Shown piece after piece: positions 8,108 to 16,785 of a stretch of 40,944 nt of DNA. Source of the stretch: Gemmatimonadota bacterium (GTDB lineage Bacteria > Gemmatimonadota > Gemmatimonadetes > Gemmatimonadales > GWC2-71-9); assembly GCA_003222035.1 (NCBI GenBank), contig QHUS01000060.1, positions 1 to 40,944 on the forward strand, given 5' to 3'. Under the pieces are notes generated by a model, which worked only from the letters and a program-made list of their open reading frames with translations, did no database searches and had not been told where the DNA came from. Every line of letters starts with the position of its first letter. Positions within the stretch are counted from its first letter, which is position 1. Made by a program: the position numbers and the translations under genes.

Positions 8108-9412
8108 ATGCGCTACCTGTCCGTGTCGCTCGTCACGCTCGCCGTCACAGGCGCCGCCGGGGCACAAACTCCCCCGGCGGCCGGGCCGGCGCCGCTGATT
8201 CTCGTCAAGGCCGGCCGCCTGATCGACGGCCGCGCGGATGCGCCGCAATCGGGTGTCGGCATTCTGGTCGAAGGGGATCGCGTCAAGGCCGTGGGCCCGC
8301 TGGCCCAGATTCAAGGCCAGGCGAAGGCCGCGCGCGTGATCGACCTGTCGCAGATGACCGTGCTGCCGGGCTTCATCGACGCCCATACGCACCTGCTGCT
8401 GCAGGGCGACCCCACCGCGGCGTCCTACAACGAGCAGCTGTTGTACGAATCGACGGCGTATCGCGCCATTCTCGCCGCTCGGAACGCGAAGATCGCGCTG
8501 GATCACGGGTTCACGACGATTCGCGATTTGGAGACCGAAGGGGCGATGTACGCGGACGTCGACGTGAAGCGCGCCGTGGACCGGGGCGAGATCCCCGGGC
8601 CGCGCATTTTCGCGTCCACCCGGGCCATGGCGCCGACGGGAATGTATCCCATCGTGTCGGATAACTGGGAGCTCGAGCTGCCGCACGGCGTGCAGCCCGT
8701 GGACGGCGTGGAGGGGGCGCGGCTCGCCGTGCGCGAGCAGGTGGCCCACGGCGCCGACTGGATCAAGTTTTACAGTGACCGCCGCTACTACTTCGGTGCC
8801 GCTCCCGATTCGGTGCTACACAGCTGGGTCAACTTCACCGACGACGAAGCGCGCGCGATCGTAGACGAGGCGCACCGGCTGGGCCGGAAGGTCGCCGCCC
8901 ACGCCATCGGCTCGGATGGGATCGCCGCGGCCCTCCGCGCCGGCGTGAACAGCATCGAGCACGGTGACGGCATGACCGACTCGCTGGCCGACGTCCTGCT
9001 CGCGCGGGGGGTGTACTGGGTCCCCACGGTGACGGTGGCCTACTACGTCGCGGGGCCACGCGCGGGCGTGTGGGGACCGATGGTGGAGCATCAGCGGCGG
9101 GCGCTCGCGCGGGCGGTGAAAAAGGGCGTCCGGATCGTTTTGGGAACCGACGTCGGCGGATTTCCCTGGACCGAGCTCAATCAGGCGAAGGAGTTCGAGT
9201 ACTACGTGCAGTACGGCATGACCCCGATGCAGGCGATTAAATCGGGAACGTCGCTCGCGGCCGAGCTGCTCGGTCAGCGCGACGTGGGGATGGTCGCTCC
9301 GGGGGCCTACGCGGACCTCGTCGCGGTGGCCGGTGACCCCTTGAAGGACATCACGGAGCTCACACGTGTCCGGTTCGTTATGAAGGGCGGGGTCACTTAT
9401 GTTTCGCCATAG
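8108..9412 (+). CDS. Secreted imidazolonepropionase-like amidohydrolase
   Basis: 434 residues with a signal peptide (MRYLSVSLVTLAVTGAAGAQ, cleavage near residue 20). The binuclear amidohydrolase site is complete: DAHTHLL, the Lys of DWIKFYSD, AAHAIG, SIEHGDG and GTDVGG. The protein should hydrolyse a cyclic amide or dipeptide-like substrate in the periplasm; the exact substrate cannot be read. GGGAGA precedes the ATG. Divergent from the zinc-ribbon gene with 57 bp between. The stop (TAG) shares one base with the GTG of the next gene, so the two are an operon. Confidence 0.92.
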   Translation: MRYLSVSLVTLAVTGAAGAQTPPAAGPAPLILVKAGRLIDGRADAPQSGVGILVEGDRVKAVGPLAQIQGQAKAARVIDLSQMTVLPGFIDAHTHLLLQGDPTAASYNEQLLYESTAYRAILAARNAKIALDHGFTTIRDLETEGAMYADVDVKRAVDRGEIPGPRIFASTRAMAPTGMYPIVSDNWELELPHGVQPVDGVEGARLAVREQVAHGADWIKFYSDRRYYFGAAPDSVLHSWVNFTDDEARAIVDEAHRLGRKVAAHAIGSDGIAAALRAGVNSIEHGDGMTDSLADVLLARGVYWVPTVTVAYYVAGPRAGVWGPMVEHQRRALARAVKKGVRIVLGTDVGGFPWTELNQAKEFEYYVQYGMTPMQAIKSGTSLAAELLGQRDVGMVAPGAYADLVAVAGDPLKDITELTRVRFVMKGGVTYVSP

Positions 9413-11886
9413 TGCGGCGCGCGCTCGGGACTAGCCTCGCTCTGCTGTTCGGCGCCGTCGGGCCGGCCGTGGGTCAGTTCGCCCCACCCGGCACCGGCGG
9501 CGTCGCGGCGTTGGCAGCCACACTGAAGCAACTCGGTGCGAACAAGCGGATCCTCATGATCGGGGCGCATCCCGACGACGAGTACTCGACCCTCGTCGGC
9601 CTGTTCGCCCGCGGGATGGGCGCGCAGGTGGCCTACCTCTCCCTCACACGCGGCGAGGGCGGGCAGAACCTGATCGGGCCAGAGCTGGGTCCCGAGCTCG
9701 GCATCATCCGGTCGGAGGAGTTGCTGGCCGCCCGGCGCATCGACGGGGCCTCCCAATTCTTCACCCGGGCCTACGACTTCGGATACTCCAAGACGCTCGA
9801 CGAAGCGCTGCGCCTGTGGCGGCGCGATTCCCTGCTCAAGGATGTGCTCGACGTGGTGCGCCGGTTCCGTCCCCAGATCATCGTCTCGGTGTTCTCCGGA
9901 ACGCCGCGCGACGGTCACGGCCAGCATCAGATGGCCGGCGTCCTGGCGCGCCAGGCGTTCGAGACGCTGCGCGACTCGAGCTGGGGGCCGGTCAAGCTGT
10001 ACCGGTCCCTGTACTCGGACACCGCGTCCGCGACACTGCGGTTCGACGGCGGCGTGCTCGATCCGGTGGACGGCCGCTCGTACTACCAGATCGCCATGGC
10101 GGGACGCAGCCAGCATCGCTCACAGGATGAGGGCCAGCTCCAGCGGCTGGGCCCGAGCATCGGGCGGCTGGCGTTCGTGGAGTGGCGGGACAAGGGACGG
10201 GGGACGGGGGATGGGGATGGCCTGTTTTCGGGCATCGACACGCTGCTCGCCGGCAAGGCGCGGTATGCGGTGCTCGTCGACTCGGCGCGCGCTCAGCTCA
10301 ACCCAAGCAGGCCGGGCGCGGTCGCCCCGCTGCTCGCGCGCGCGCTCCGTGAGCTCGGGGATGCCGACTCCGGGCAACAGGCGATGCTCCAGGAGGCCCT
10401 CGCCGCAGCGACGGGGGTCGTGATCGACGGCTTTGCGGACGACGGCATCGTGATCCCGGGGGAACGCGTCCAGGTGGAAACGAACGTGTGGAACGCAGGA
10501 GTCGACCCGGCCGTCACCATCGAGGGGATCGAGCTGAGCGTGCCCGCGGGCTGGAAGGTGGAGCGGTTGGACCCCGTAGCCTCGCCAGTGCCGCCCGGAA
10601 CGCTGGCGACGCGCCGCTTCGCCGTCACCGTGTCGGCCGACGCTCCCCGCTCACAACCCTACTTCCTCCGGCGGCCCTTGAACGGCGCGCAGTACGACTG
10701 GACCGGTGTCCCCGCGGCGTGGCGCGGCCTGCCGTTCGAGCCGCCGCTCGTCCAGATGACGATGCGGCTCACGATCGCGGGGCAGCCCGTCACGCTGTCG
10801 CGTGAAGTGGTGTACCGCTACCGGGACCAGCGCACGGGCGAGGTGCGACGTCCACTGTTCGTGACGCGCCCCTTCGACCTCGAGACCGCGCCCGATCTCG
10901 TCGTGTGGCCGGTCGACGGCGGTGAACGCCACTTCACGATCAGCGTGACGAACCGGGCTCGCGGGCCCGCCAGTGCGCAGGTGGTGATCACATCGCCGCC
11001 GGGATGGCCCGCCGTCCCGCCCGAGAGCCTCACGTTCGATCGAGAAGACGAATCGAAAAGCGTCATCGTCACGTTGCGACCGCCCGCCACCGTGCGGCCG
11101 GGCATGTACGAGCTGAAGGCCGCCGTCGTCGCGGGCCGCGCGCGCAGCGAGGGAGCGCTCACGATCATCGACTATGAGCACATCCGGCCGCGCGCGGTCG
11201 TCCATCCCTCGACCACCGACCTCCGCGTCGCACGGATCGCGCTGCCGGCGCTCACGCGCGTCGGGTACGTCCGTGGGGCATCCGATCGCGTGCCCGAAGC
11301 GCTCCAGGCCGTTGGGGTCCCGATCGTCCTGCTCGGCCCCGACACGCTGGCTCGCGGCGACCTGTCTCATTACGACGCTGTCGTGATCGGGAGCCGCGCG
11401 TACGAGACCGAACCCGCGCTCGTCGCGAGCAATGGACGGCTCCTGGACTATGTCCGCGGGGGCGGGCTGCTGATCGTCCAGTACCAGCAGTACCCGTTCG
11501 TGACCGGCAACTTTGCGCCGTATCGGCTCTCCATCGCGCGGCCGCACGATCGCGTGACCGACGAAACGGCGGCGGTGACGCCGCTCGACGCCGCGAGCCC
11601 CGTGCTCCACGTGCCCAACGAGATCGGGCCGGACGATTGGCAGGGGTGGGTGCAGGAGCGGGGGCTCTACTTCGCGCACGACTGGGACCCCGCCTACACG
11701 CCGCTCCTCGAGATGCACGATCCCAGTGACGTCGCCCTGCAAGGCGGCCTGCTCGAGGCCACACTCGGCAAGGGGACGTATGTGTACACGGGGCTGAGCT
11801 TTTTCAGGCAGCTGCCGGCTGGTGTGCCGGGCGCGTATCGGCTGTTTGCCAACCTGCTCGCGCTGAAGAGAGGGAATGTTCCGTAG
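9412..11886 (+). CDS. Secreted PIG-L deacetylase family protein with C-terminal ThuA-like domain
   Basis: 824 residues starting at a GTG fused to the previous stop (TAGTG), with a signal peptide ending near AVGQF. The N-terminal LmbE/PIG-L zinc deacetylase domain has AHPDDE (about 52-57), GEGGQN and HGQHQMAG. The middle region carries beta-sandwich segments like NEW3 domains. The last about 230 residues look like a ThuA/glutamine-amidotransferase-fold domain (VGYVRGASDRVPEAL, YDAVVIGSRAYE, YVRGGGLLIVQYQQ). Family members deacetylate N-acetylglucosamine-type sugars; the substrate here is unknown. Co-transcribed with the amidohydrolase, suggesting stepwise breakdown of an external amide- or sugar-containing compound. 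Confidence 0.9.
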   Translation: MRRALGTSLALLFGAVGPAVGQFAPPGTGGVAALAATLKQLGANKRILMIGAHPDDEYSTLVGLFARGMGAQVAYLSLTRGEGGQNLIGPELGPELGIIRSEELLAARRIDGASQFFTRAYDFGYSKTLDEALRLWRRDSLLKDVLDVVRRFRPQIIVSVFSGTPRDGHGQHQMAGVLARQAFETLRDSSWGPVKLYRSLYSDTASATLRFDGGVLDPVDGRSYYQIAMAGRSQHRSQDEGQLQRLGPSIGRLAFVEWRDKGRGTGDGDGLFSGIDTLLAGKARYAVLVDSARAQLNPSRPGAVAPLLARALRELGDADSGQQAMLQEALAAATGVVIDGFADDGIVIPGERVQVETNVWNAGVDPAVTIEGIELSVPAGWKVERLDPVASPVPPGTLATRRFAVTVSADAPRSQPYFLRRPLNGAQYDWTGVPAAWRGLPFEPPLVQMTMRLTIAGQPVTLSREVVYRYRDQRTGEVRRPLFVTRPFDLETAPDLVVWPVDGGERHFTISVTNRARGPASAQVVITSPPGWPAVPPESLTFDREDESKSVIVTLRPPATVRPGMYELKAAVVAGRARSEGALTIIDYEHIRPRAVVHPSTTDLRVARIALPALTRVGYVRGASDRVPEALQAVGVPIVLLGPDTLARGDLSHYDAVVIGSRAYETEPALVASNGRLLDYVRGGGLLIVQYQQYPFVTGNFAPYRLSIARPHDRVTDETAAVTPLDAASPVLHVPNEIGPDDWQGWVQERGLYFAHDWDPAYTPLLEMHDPSDVALQGGLLEATLGKGTYVYTGLSFFRQLPAGVPGAYRLFANLLALKRGNVP

Positions 11887-11892
11887 GATACT

Positions 11893-11967
11893 GCGTGGTG
11901 AGTGGTATGTGGTTGTTGACGGCGCGGGCGGAGGCCGCGGTGCGCCGGAGTCAACCACGCACCACGC
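11893..11967. terminator. Long interrupted hairpin between convergent genes
   Basis: GCGTGGTG (11893-11900) pairs with CACCACGC (11960-11967), GTGGTTG (11909-11915) with CAACCAC (11952-11958), and GGCGC (11921-11925) with GCGCC (11942-11946). That makes a 20-bp discontinuous stem lying between the PIG-L gene end and the symporter end. There is no strong T-run on either side, so a termination role is likely only from position. Confidence 0.45.
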
Positions 11968-11973
11968 ACTTGT

Positions 11974-13650
11974 TTACCGACGTGAGCTCCCGCGCGCGCT
12001 CAGCACCAACCCGAGCGTCACGACCGTAACCGCTCCGATCACGTTGTGCCAGAGCCACGAGACCGACGGCGCCCCGAAGTTCACGGCGGCCACGGTGGCC
12101 ATCCCGGCGATCAGGCCGAAGAACGCTCCGGTCGCCCGCGCCCGCGGGATCATGGCCAGCAGAAAGACGCCGAGGATGGAGCCGTAGAAGAACGACCCGA
12201 AGCGGTTCACCACTACGATCAGGGAGCCGAGCGTCGCGGCGAACGTGGCGACCACGCAGGCGAACAGGCCCCAGACTCCGGTAGCGGCCTTCGACACCAG
12301 GAGGTAGTGCGCGTCGGGCGCCTCCGGCCGGACCCAGCGTCGGTAGAAGTCGATCACGGTGACCGTGGCCAGCGAATTCAGCTCAGCGGCGATGCTGGAC
12401 ATCGCGGCGGCCAGTACCGCGGCGACGAAGATTCCGGCGAGGCCGATGGGCAGGAAGTGCAGCACGTAATACGGCATCACGTAGTTCACGTCCCGCGCGG
12501 TCTCTCCGGTCACGCGGCGGGCCAACGCCAGCGCCTCTGCTCGGAGCGCGCCGACGTCCGCCTCGCGGGCCCTAAACGCGTCCACCCCGGCGACCGACGC
12601 CTCGTGGTCTCGCCGTGCGCGCGCGTCCGCCAGGGCGTGCGCCGCGGTCTCGCGTTCTTGGAGCGCAATGCGGTACCGCCCGTCGAGGGCTGCGTACGTC
12701 GCGGGCTCCGCGGCACGAACGGCTTGCTCTTCCGCGGGGTTGAACAGCAGCGGTGGTCTTTGGAACACGAAGAAGACGAACACGAGGACGCCCGTGAGCA
12801 GCACCAGCGCCTGAAGCGGAACCTTCCAGTAGGCGCTGATCAAGAGCGAGCTCCGAGCCTCGTCCACCGACTTGGCGGTGATGTACCGCTGCACCTGGCT
12901 CTGGTCGGTCCCGAAATACGACAGCATGAGGAACGTTCCGCCGATCAGGCCGGACCAGAACGTGAAATCGTTGGTCACATCGAACGAGAAGTCGAAGGCG
13001 CGGAGCCTGCCCGCCGCGCCGGCCAGGGCCAGCGCGTGGTCGGGTGCGACCGGGAGCTGCACCAGGAGCGTTACCAGGACCGCGATCACGGCGAAGACGA
13101 TGAGCCCCATCTGCTTGACGTCCACCCAGGTGACCGCCTGCACCCCGCCGATCATGGTGTAGATCACGGTCGGAATGCCCATCAGGGCCACCGACCACAA
13201 CAGACTCCATCCGTACATGGCGGAGAACACCACGGCCGGCGCGGCGATGATGGTCCCGCACGACATCCCCCGCACCACGAGAAAGAGAAAGCTGGTCAGG
13301 GAGCGCGTGCGCGCGTCGAACCGCCGCTCCAGGTACTCGTACGCGGTGAACACCCTGGCCCCGTGGAGGAACGGGACCAGCGTCACGCCCAGGATGACCA
13401 TGGCCAGCGGGAGACCGAAGTAGAACTGCACGAAGCGCAGGCCGTCTGTCGCTCCCTGCCCCGTGGTGCCGATGAGCGTAACGGCGGAGAGCTGTGTCGC
13501 CATGACCGAGAGGCCCACCGCCCACCACGGAAGGCTCCGGTTGGCCAGGAAGTAGCCCTCGATCTCCCGCGTGCCCTTGGCACGGCGCACGCCGTCCACC
13601 AGCACGTACACCAGGTAGACGGCGATGATGACCCAGTCTAACGCGCGCAC
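11974..13650 (-). CDS. Sodium:solute symporter (SSS family) with large hydrophilic insert
   Basis: A 558-residue inner-membrane symporter, about 13 membrane spans, importing an unknown solute with Na+. SSS-family signs are the N-terminal WVIIAVYLVYVLVDG helix, EGYFLANRSLPWWAVGLS, the GTTGQGATDG region and YIMIGGVQA-like YTMIGGVQAVTWVDV. Residues about 298-388 form a charged, Ala/Arg/Glu-rich stretch (QERETAAHALADARARRDHE) that looks helical and coiled, between two spans. Most family members have a short loop there. The start is a GTG with no good ribosome-binding site, 10 bp after a 41-residue membrane protein gene, so it is probably translated with it. Confidence 0.93.
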   Translation of the reverse strand: MRALDWVIIAVYLVYVLVDGVRRAKGTREIEGYFLANRSLPWWAVGLSVMATQLSAVTLIGTTGQGATDGLRFVQFYFGLPLAMVILGVTLVPFLHGARVFTAYEYLERRFDARTRSLTSFLFLVVRGMSCGTIIAAPAVVFSAMYGWSLLWSVALMGIPTVIYTMIGGVQAVTWVDVKQMGLIVFAVIAVLVTLLVQLPVAPDHALALAGAAGRLRAFDFSFDVTNDFTFWSGLIGGTFLMLSYFGTDQSQVQRYITAKSVDEARSSLLISAYWKVPLQALVLLTGVLVFVFFVFQRPPLLFNPAEEQAVRAAEPATYAALDGRYRIALQERETAAHALADARARRDHEASVAGVDAFRAREADVGALRAEALALARRVTGETARDVNYVMPYYVLHFLPIGLAGIFVAAVLAAAMSSIAAELNSLATVTVIDFYRRWVRPEAPDAHYLLVSKAATGVWGLFACVVATFAATLGSLIVVVNRFGSFFYGSILGVFLLAMIPRARATGAFFGLIAGMATVAAVNFGAPSVSWLWHNVIGAVTVVTLGLVLSARGSSRR

Positions 13651-13660
13651 GACGGGGCGA

Positions 13661-13786
13661 TCATCGAGTGTAGTGGGCTTGGAGCAGCCAGAGGAGCAGG
13701 AGCGTCGCCACCTGCACCGCCATCACGCGCAGCAGCGTGCGGCGGAAGAGCCGCCGCCCATGGTCTGGTTTCGGGGTGTCGGACAT
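13661..13786 (-). CDS. 41-residue single-span membrane protein ahead of the symporter
   Basis: A short gene, easily missed. The protein begins MSDTPKPDHGRRLFRRTLLR, has one hydrophobic span (about residues 21-36, VMAVQVATLLLLWLLQ), and ends AHYTR. The many Arg residues before the span place the N-terminus in the cytoplasm. It stops 10 bp before the symporter GTG. Some SSS transporters have small membrane partners (DUF485 or DUF4212 proteins, about 80-100 residues). This one is much shorter and not recognisably related, so a partner role rests on position. TAATCT (13801-13806, minus strand) is a good -10 box 14 nt before the ATG. Confidence 0.65.
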   Translation of the reverse strand: MSDTPKPDHGRRLFRRTLLRVMAVQVATLLLLWLLQAHYTR

Positions 13787-13800
13787 GTGAAATGGCAAGA

Positions 13801-13806
13801 AGATTA
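13801..13806 (-). promoter_or_regulatory. -10 box of the small protein/symporter operon
   Basis: TAATCT on the minus strand, ending 14 nt before the ATG at 13786. No convincing -35 box is visible at 17 bp. Confidence 0.4.
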
Positions 13807-13888
13807 GAGGGGGATCCTCGAGGAGACTAGGCCATGAACCGTTTCATTGTCCGCAGCGCAGAGGTCCGCTTCACGGAGATTGACTAGG

Positions 13889-15160
13889 ATGAAAGCACTC
13901 CTCGACCGGGCGAGCGCGGCCCTCAGCCCCGATCTCCGCCGCCTGATCGTTCTCATGGCGGTGTGCTTCGTGGACATGATCGGGCTGCTCATGATCGCCC
14001 CGCTTCTCACGTTCTACGCGCTCCGACTGGGTGGCCAGCCGAGCACGGTCGGCCCCCTGTTCAGCTCGTTCGCGGTCGCGCAGCTGCTCGCTTCGCCGAT
14101 CTGGGGCCGCGTCTCCGATCGCTACGGCCGGCGGCCGGTGCTGCTCATCGGTCTCTGCGCCTCGGCGGTGGCGTATCTGATTTTCGGGTACGCCAACGCG
14201 TTGTGGTTGCTGTTCGTGTGTCGCATCGTCCAGGGGTTCGGCGGCGGCACGACGGGCGTCGCGCAGGCGTACGTCGCGGACACCATGGCCCCGGCACAGC
14301 GTGCCAAAGCGCTCGGGTGGCTGTCTGCCGCGACCAGTCTGGGCGTGAGCATCGGTGCGATTCTGGGGTCCAAAACGCACCAGTGGTGGGGCCCGGCCGG
14401 CCCCGGCGTTGCCGCGGCGGCGCTGGTTCTGCTCAACGTGGCCTTTGCCTGGAAGTGGCTCCCCGAGTCGCGCGTGCGCGAGCCCGCTCTACCCGACGGC
14501 CATCGGTCACCGCGTGAAGCGTCCGGATCGTGGAGCCAGGCGGTCCATCACGTCGCCCGACCGCTCTGGAACGTGATTCGGCATCCCGCCCGTCCCGTCT
14601 CCGAGGTGATCTGGGTCTACGGGATCGGCATGCTCGCCCTGAACTCGCTGATCGCAGTGCTATCGCTCTATCTGCTCAAGCGGTTCGGCGTTGACGCCGA
14701 TCATGTCGGACCGATTTACTTCGTATTCTCCGCCGTCGGCGTGGCGATGCGGGCGTGGCCAGTGGGCTGGATCAACCATCGTTTGGGCGAAGTACGCACC
14801 ATGCGGCTCGGGGCAGTGCTGCTCGGCCTCGGCCTCCTGCTCATGCCGCTGCCGTCGACGCGCTGGGGATTCATCCTGTGCCTCGCGCTCGCGCCGATCG
14901 GTACGGCGCTCCTGTTCCCGGCGACGACCGCGCTCGTGAGCCATCGAACCGCTCAGAACGAATACGGAGTCCAGATGGGCGCGCAGCAGACCCTGCGCGG
15001 CATCATGGCGATTGTGGGGCCGTGGGGCGCGACGCTGGCGTTTCAGTATCTTGGGCCAGCCGTACCCTTCTATATCGCCGCCGGCGTCGTGGCACTCGCG
15101 GCCGTGGTGGCGTGGCGGGTGCGGGAAGAACAGCGGCAGGCAGCGCCCGTGGCGGCCTGA
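13889..15160 (+). CDS. MFS transporter, drug/solute exporter type
   Basis: 423 residues and about 12 membrane spans. The signature loop after span 2 is GRVSDRYGRRPVLLIG (motif A), and span 4-5 has VQGFGGGTTGVAQAYVAD, both typical of DHA1-type exporters. A charged central loop (about residues 200-235) separates the halves. I use the ATG at 13889, with GGAG 10 nt upstream; an in-frame TTG at 13847 adds a charged stretch and no ribosome-binding site. The substrate is not predictable. It heads a same-strand run reaching the ABC transporter at 19131. Confidence 0.9.
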   Translation: MKALLDRASAALSPDLRRLIVLMAVCFVDMIGLLMIAPLLTFYALRLGGQPSTVGPLFSSFAVAQLLASPIWGRVSDRYGRRPVLLIGLCASAVAYLIFGYANALWLLFVCRIVQGFGGGTTGVAQAYVADTMAPAQRAKALGWLSAATSLGVSIGAILGSKTHQWWGPAGPGVAAAALVLLNVAFAWKWLPESRVREPALPDGHRSPREASGSWSQAVHHVARPLWNVIRHPARPVSEVIWVYGIGMLALNSLIAVLSLYLLKRFGVDADHVGPIYFVFSAVGVAMRAWPVGWINHRLGEVRTMRLGAVLLGLGLLLMPLPSTRWGFILCLALAPIGTALLFPATTALVSHRTAQNEYGVQMGAQQTLRGIMAIVGPWGATLAFQYLGPAVPFYIAAGVVALAAVVAWRVREEQRQAAPVAA

Positions 15161-15182
15161 ACCGCACCGACGCCGTACCGAT

Positions 15183-15188
15183 TAGCTT
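15183..15188 (+). promoter_or_regulatory. -10-like box at a possible leaderless start
   Basis: TAGCTT ends 8 nt before the phosphatase ATG at 15197, the same spacing as the box at 3853-3858. No Shine-Dalgarno sequence is present. Confidence 0.35.
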
Positions 15189-15196
15189 TCCTGGCC

Positions 15197-16777
15197 ATGC
15201 ACCCGCTCCTTGCTTTGCTACTCGTCGCCGCTCGCGGAGCCACCCCCGCCCCCGCCCCCGCCCCCGCTCCCAAGCCCCGGCTCATCGTCGTGATCACGGT
15301 CGACCAGTTGCGTCCCGATTACCTGGAGCGCTTCCGGCCGCAGCTGCAAGGCGGTTTCGTCACGCTCCTGAAGGCCGGTGCGGTGTTCACCGACGCGTAT
15401 CAGGATCACGCCATCACGGAGACGGCTCCCGGCCATTCGACGATCCTGTCCGGGCGCTGGCCCGTCCACACGGGCATTGTCAGCAACGTGGAGGGGGTTC
15501 AGGATCCGAAGGCGCCCTTGATCGGCGTCAACGGGTCGGGTGCGTCCCCCAAGCGGTTTCGCGGCACCGCGTTTTTCGACTGGCTTCAGGCGGCGGACCC
15601 CGGCGCGCGAGCCCTCGCGGTCTCGGGTAAGGACCGTGGGGCGATTCTCCCCATCGGCCGAGCCAAGGCGAACGTCTTCTGGTACGTGGGGGGCTACTTC
15701 ACCACGAGTCGTTATTACGCCGACTCGCTGCCCACCTGGGTCAAACTATTCAACGGACAACGCGTTCCCTTCCGCGCCGCGGGGACAAGCTGGAACCTGT
15801 TCCTCGGGGACCGCGATTATCCCGAGACCGACAGCGTCTCCTACGAGCACGGCGGCCATGATGTGATCTTCCCCCACCGGCTCCCGGTCGACAGCGGTGC
15901 GGCGGCGCTGGCGTTCCTCGCCACGCCGACGATGGACTCCCTCACGCTCGCGTTCGCTCTCGAGGGGGTGCGCGCCCTGCAGTTGGGTGGTCGCGGAGCG
16001 ACCGACCTGCTCTCGGTCAGCCTGTCGACCACCGACTACATCGGGCACGCGTTCGGTCCGGACTCACGGGAAATTGAGGACCAGATCGTGCGTCTGGACC
16101 GGTATCTGGGCCGCTTCCTGGAGCAGCTCTTCGTGCGCTACGGCCGGAGCAAAGTGCTCGTCGTGCTCACGGCCGATCACGGCGTGACCCCATTTCCGGA
16201 GCACTCGCGCGCGCTCGGTCACAGCGGCGCGGTGCGGGTGACTCCCGACAGTATCATTGGCAACGCGAACGCCGTGCTCGATCAGCGCGCCGGCGGGGCC
16301 GACTGGCTGTTGTTCGAAAGCGGCATGCTGCGGATCCCCGACCGCTCGAAGCTCCAAGGGGCGGGCGTCGACGTGGACAGCGTGGTTACGGACGTCGCCG
16401 CGCGGTTGCGGGCCGTGCCCGGCGTGGCCCGGGTGATCCGCACCGCCGAGCTCGAGGCGAAGGATACCGCGGACCCGGTGATCCGTCGCTGGCAGCATCA
16501 AATACCGCCCGACGGCGGCGTCGAGTTCGTCGTGACGCTCACGCCGTATTCGATCTGGAGCTTTCCGAACCTCCCGATCGCGATGCACGGCCAGCCGACC
16601 GACCTCGACGCGCACGTGCCCATCATTCTCTCGGGCCCGGGCATCCAAAAGGGTGTGTATGGCGGACGCGTGAGCACGGTGGACATCGCCCCGACGTTGG
16701 CCCGCCTGCTGGGGCTGACACCGGCGGAGCCGCTGGACGGCCGGCCCTTGACCGAGGCACTCAGCGCGGAAAACTGA
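15197..16777 (+). CDS. Secreted alkaline phosphatase superfamily protein (PafA/phosphodiesterase-like)
   Basis: 526 residues: signal peptide (MHPLLALLLVAARGA), a Pro-Ala linker, then the alkaline-phosphatase-superfamily core. Metal and nucleophile regions are VITVDQLRPDYLERF (Asp36), ITETAPGHSTILSG (a Thr here, 74 or 76, is the likely nucleophile), SLSTTDYIGHAFGPDS and LTADHGVTPFPEHS. The closing MHGQPTDLDAHVPIILSGPG block holds the last His. It resembles PafA-type phosphate-irrepressible phosphatases and nucleotide pyrophosphatase/phosphodiesterases, acting on phosphomonoesters or diesters in the periplasm. Start by signal peptide position; no ribosome-binding site. Confidence 0.9.
   Translation: MHPLLALLLVAARGATPAPAPAPAPKPRLIVVITVDQLRPDYLERFRPQLQGGFVTLLKAGAVFTDAYQDHAITETAPGHSTILSGRWPVHTGIVSNVEGVQDPKAPLIGVNGSGASPKRFRGTAFFDWLQAADPGARALAVSGKDRGAILPIGRAKANVFWYVGGYFTTSRYYADSLPTWVKLFNGQRVPFRAAGTSWNLFLGDRDYPETDSVSYEHGGHDVIFPHRLPVDSGAAALAFLATPTMDSLTLAFALEGVRALQLGGRGATDLLSVSLSTTDYIGHAFGPDSREIEDQIVRLDRYLGRFLEQLFVRYGRSKVLVVLTADHGVTPFPEHSRALGHSGAVRVTPDSIIGNANAVLDQRAGGADWLLFESGMLRIPDRSKLQGAGVDVDSVVTDVAARLRAVPGVARVIRTAELEAKDTADPVIRRWQHQIPPDGGVEFVVTLTPYSIWSFPNLPIAMHGQPTDLDAHVPIILSGPGIQKGVYGGRVSTVDIAPTLARLLGLTPAEPLDGRPLTEALSAEN
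15243..15266 (+). repeat. Hexanucleotide repeat (CCCCCG)4
   Basis: Four perfect units encode the Pro-Ala-Pro-Ala linker just after the phosphatase signal peptide. Unit gain or loss would change the linker by two residues without a frameshift. Confidence 0.8.
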
Positions 16778-16785
16778 GGGGCACC

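Noticed and set aside
8051-8749. Upstream extension of the zinc-ribbon/LURP-like gene
   Set aside because: It runs antisense to the signal peptide and catalytic part of the amidohydrolase; the ATG at 8050 has a strong ribosome-binding site and starts at the zinc ribbon.
12046-13641. 531-codon open frame on the plus strand
   Set aside because: Antisense to the symporter, which has clear family motifs; the product is charged and His/Arg-rich without domains.
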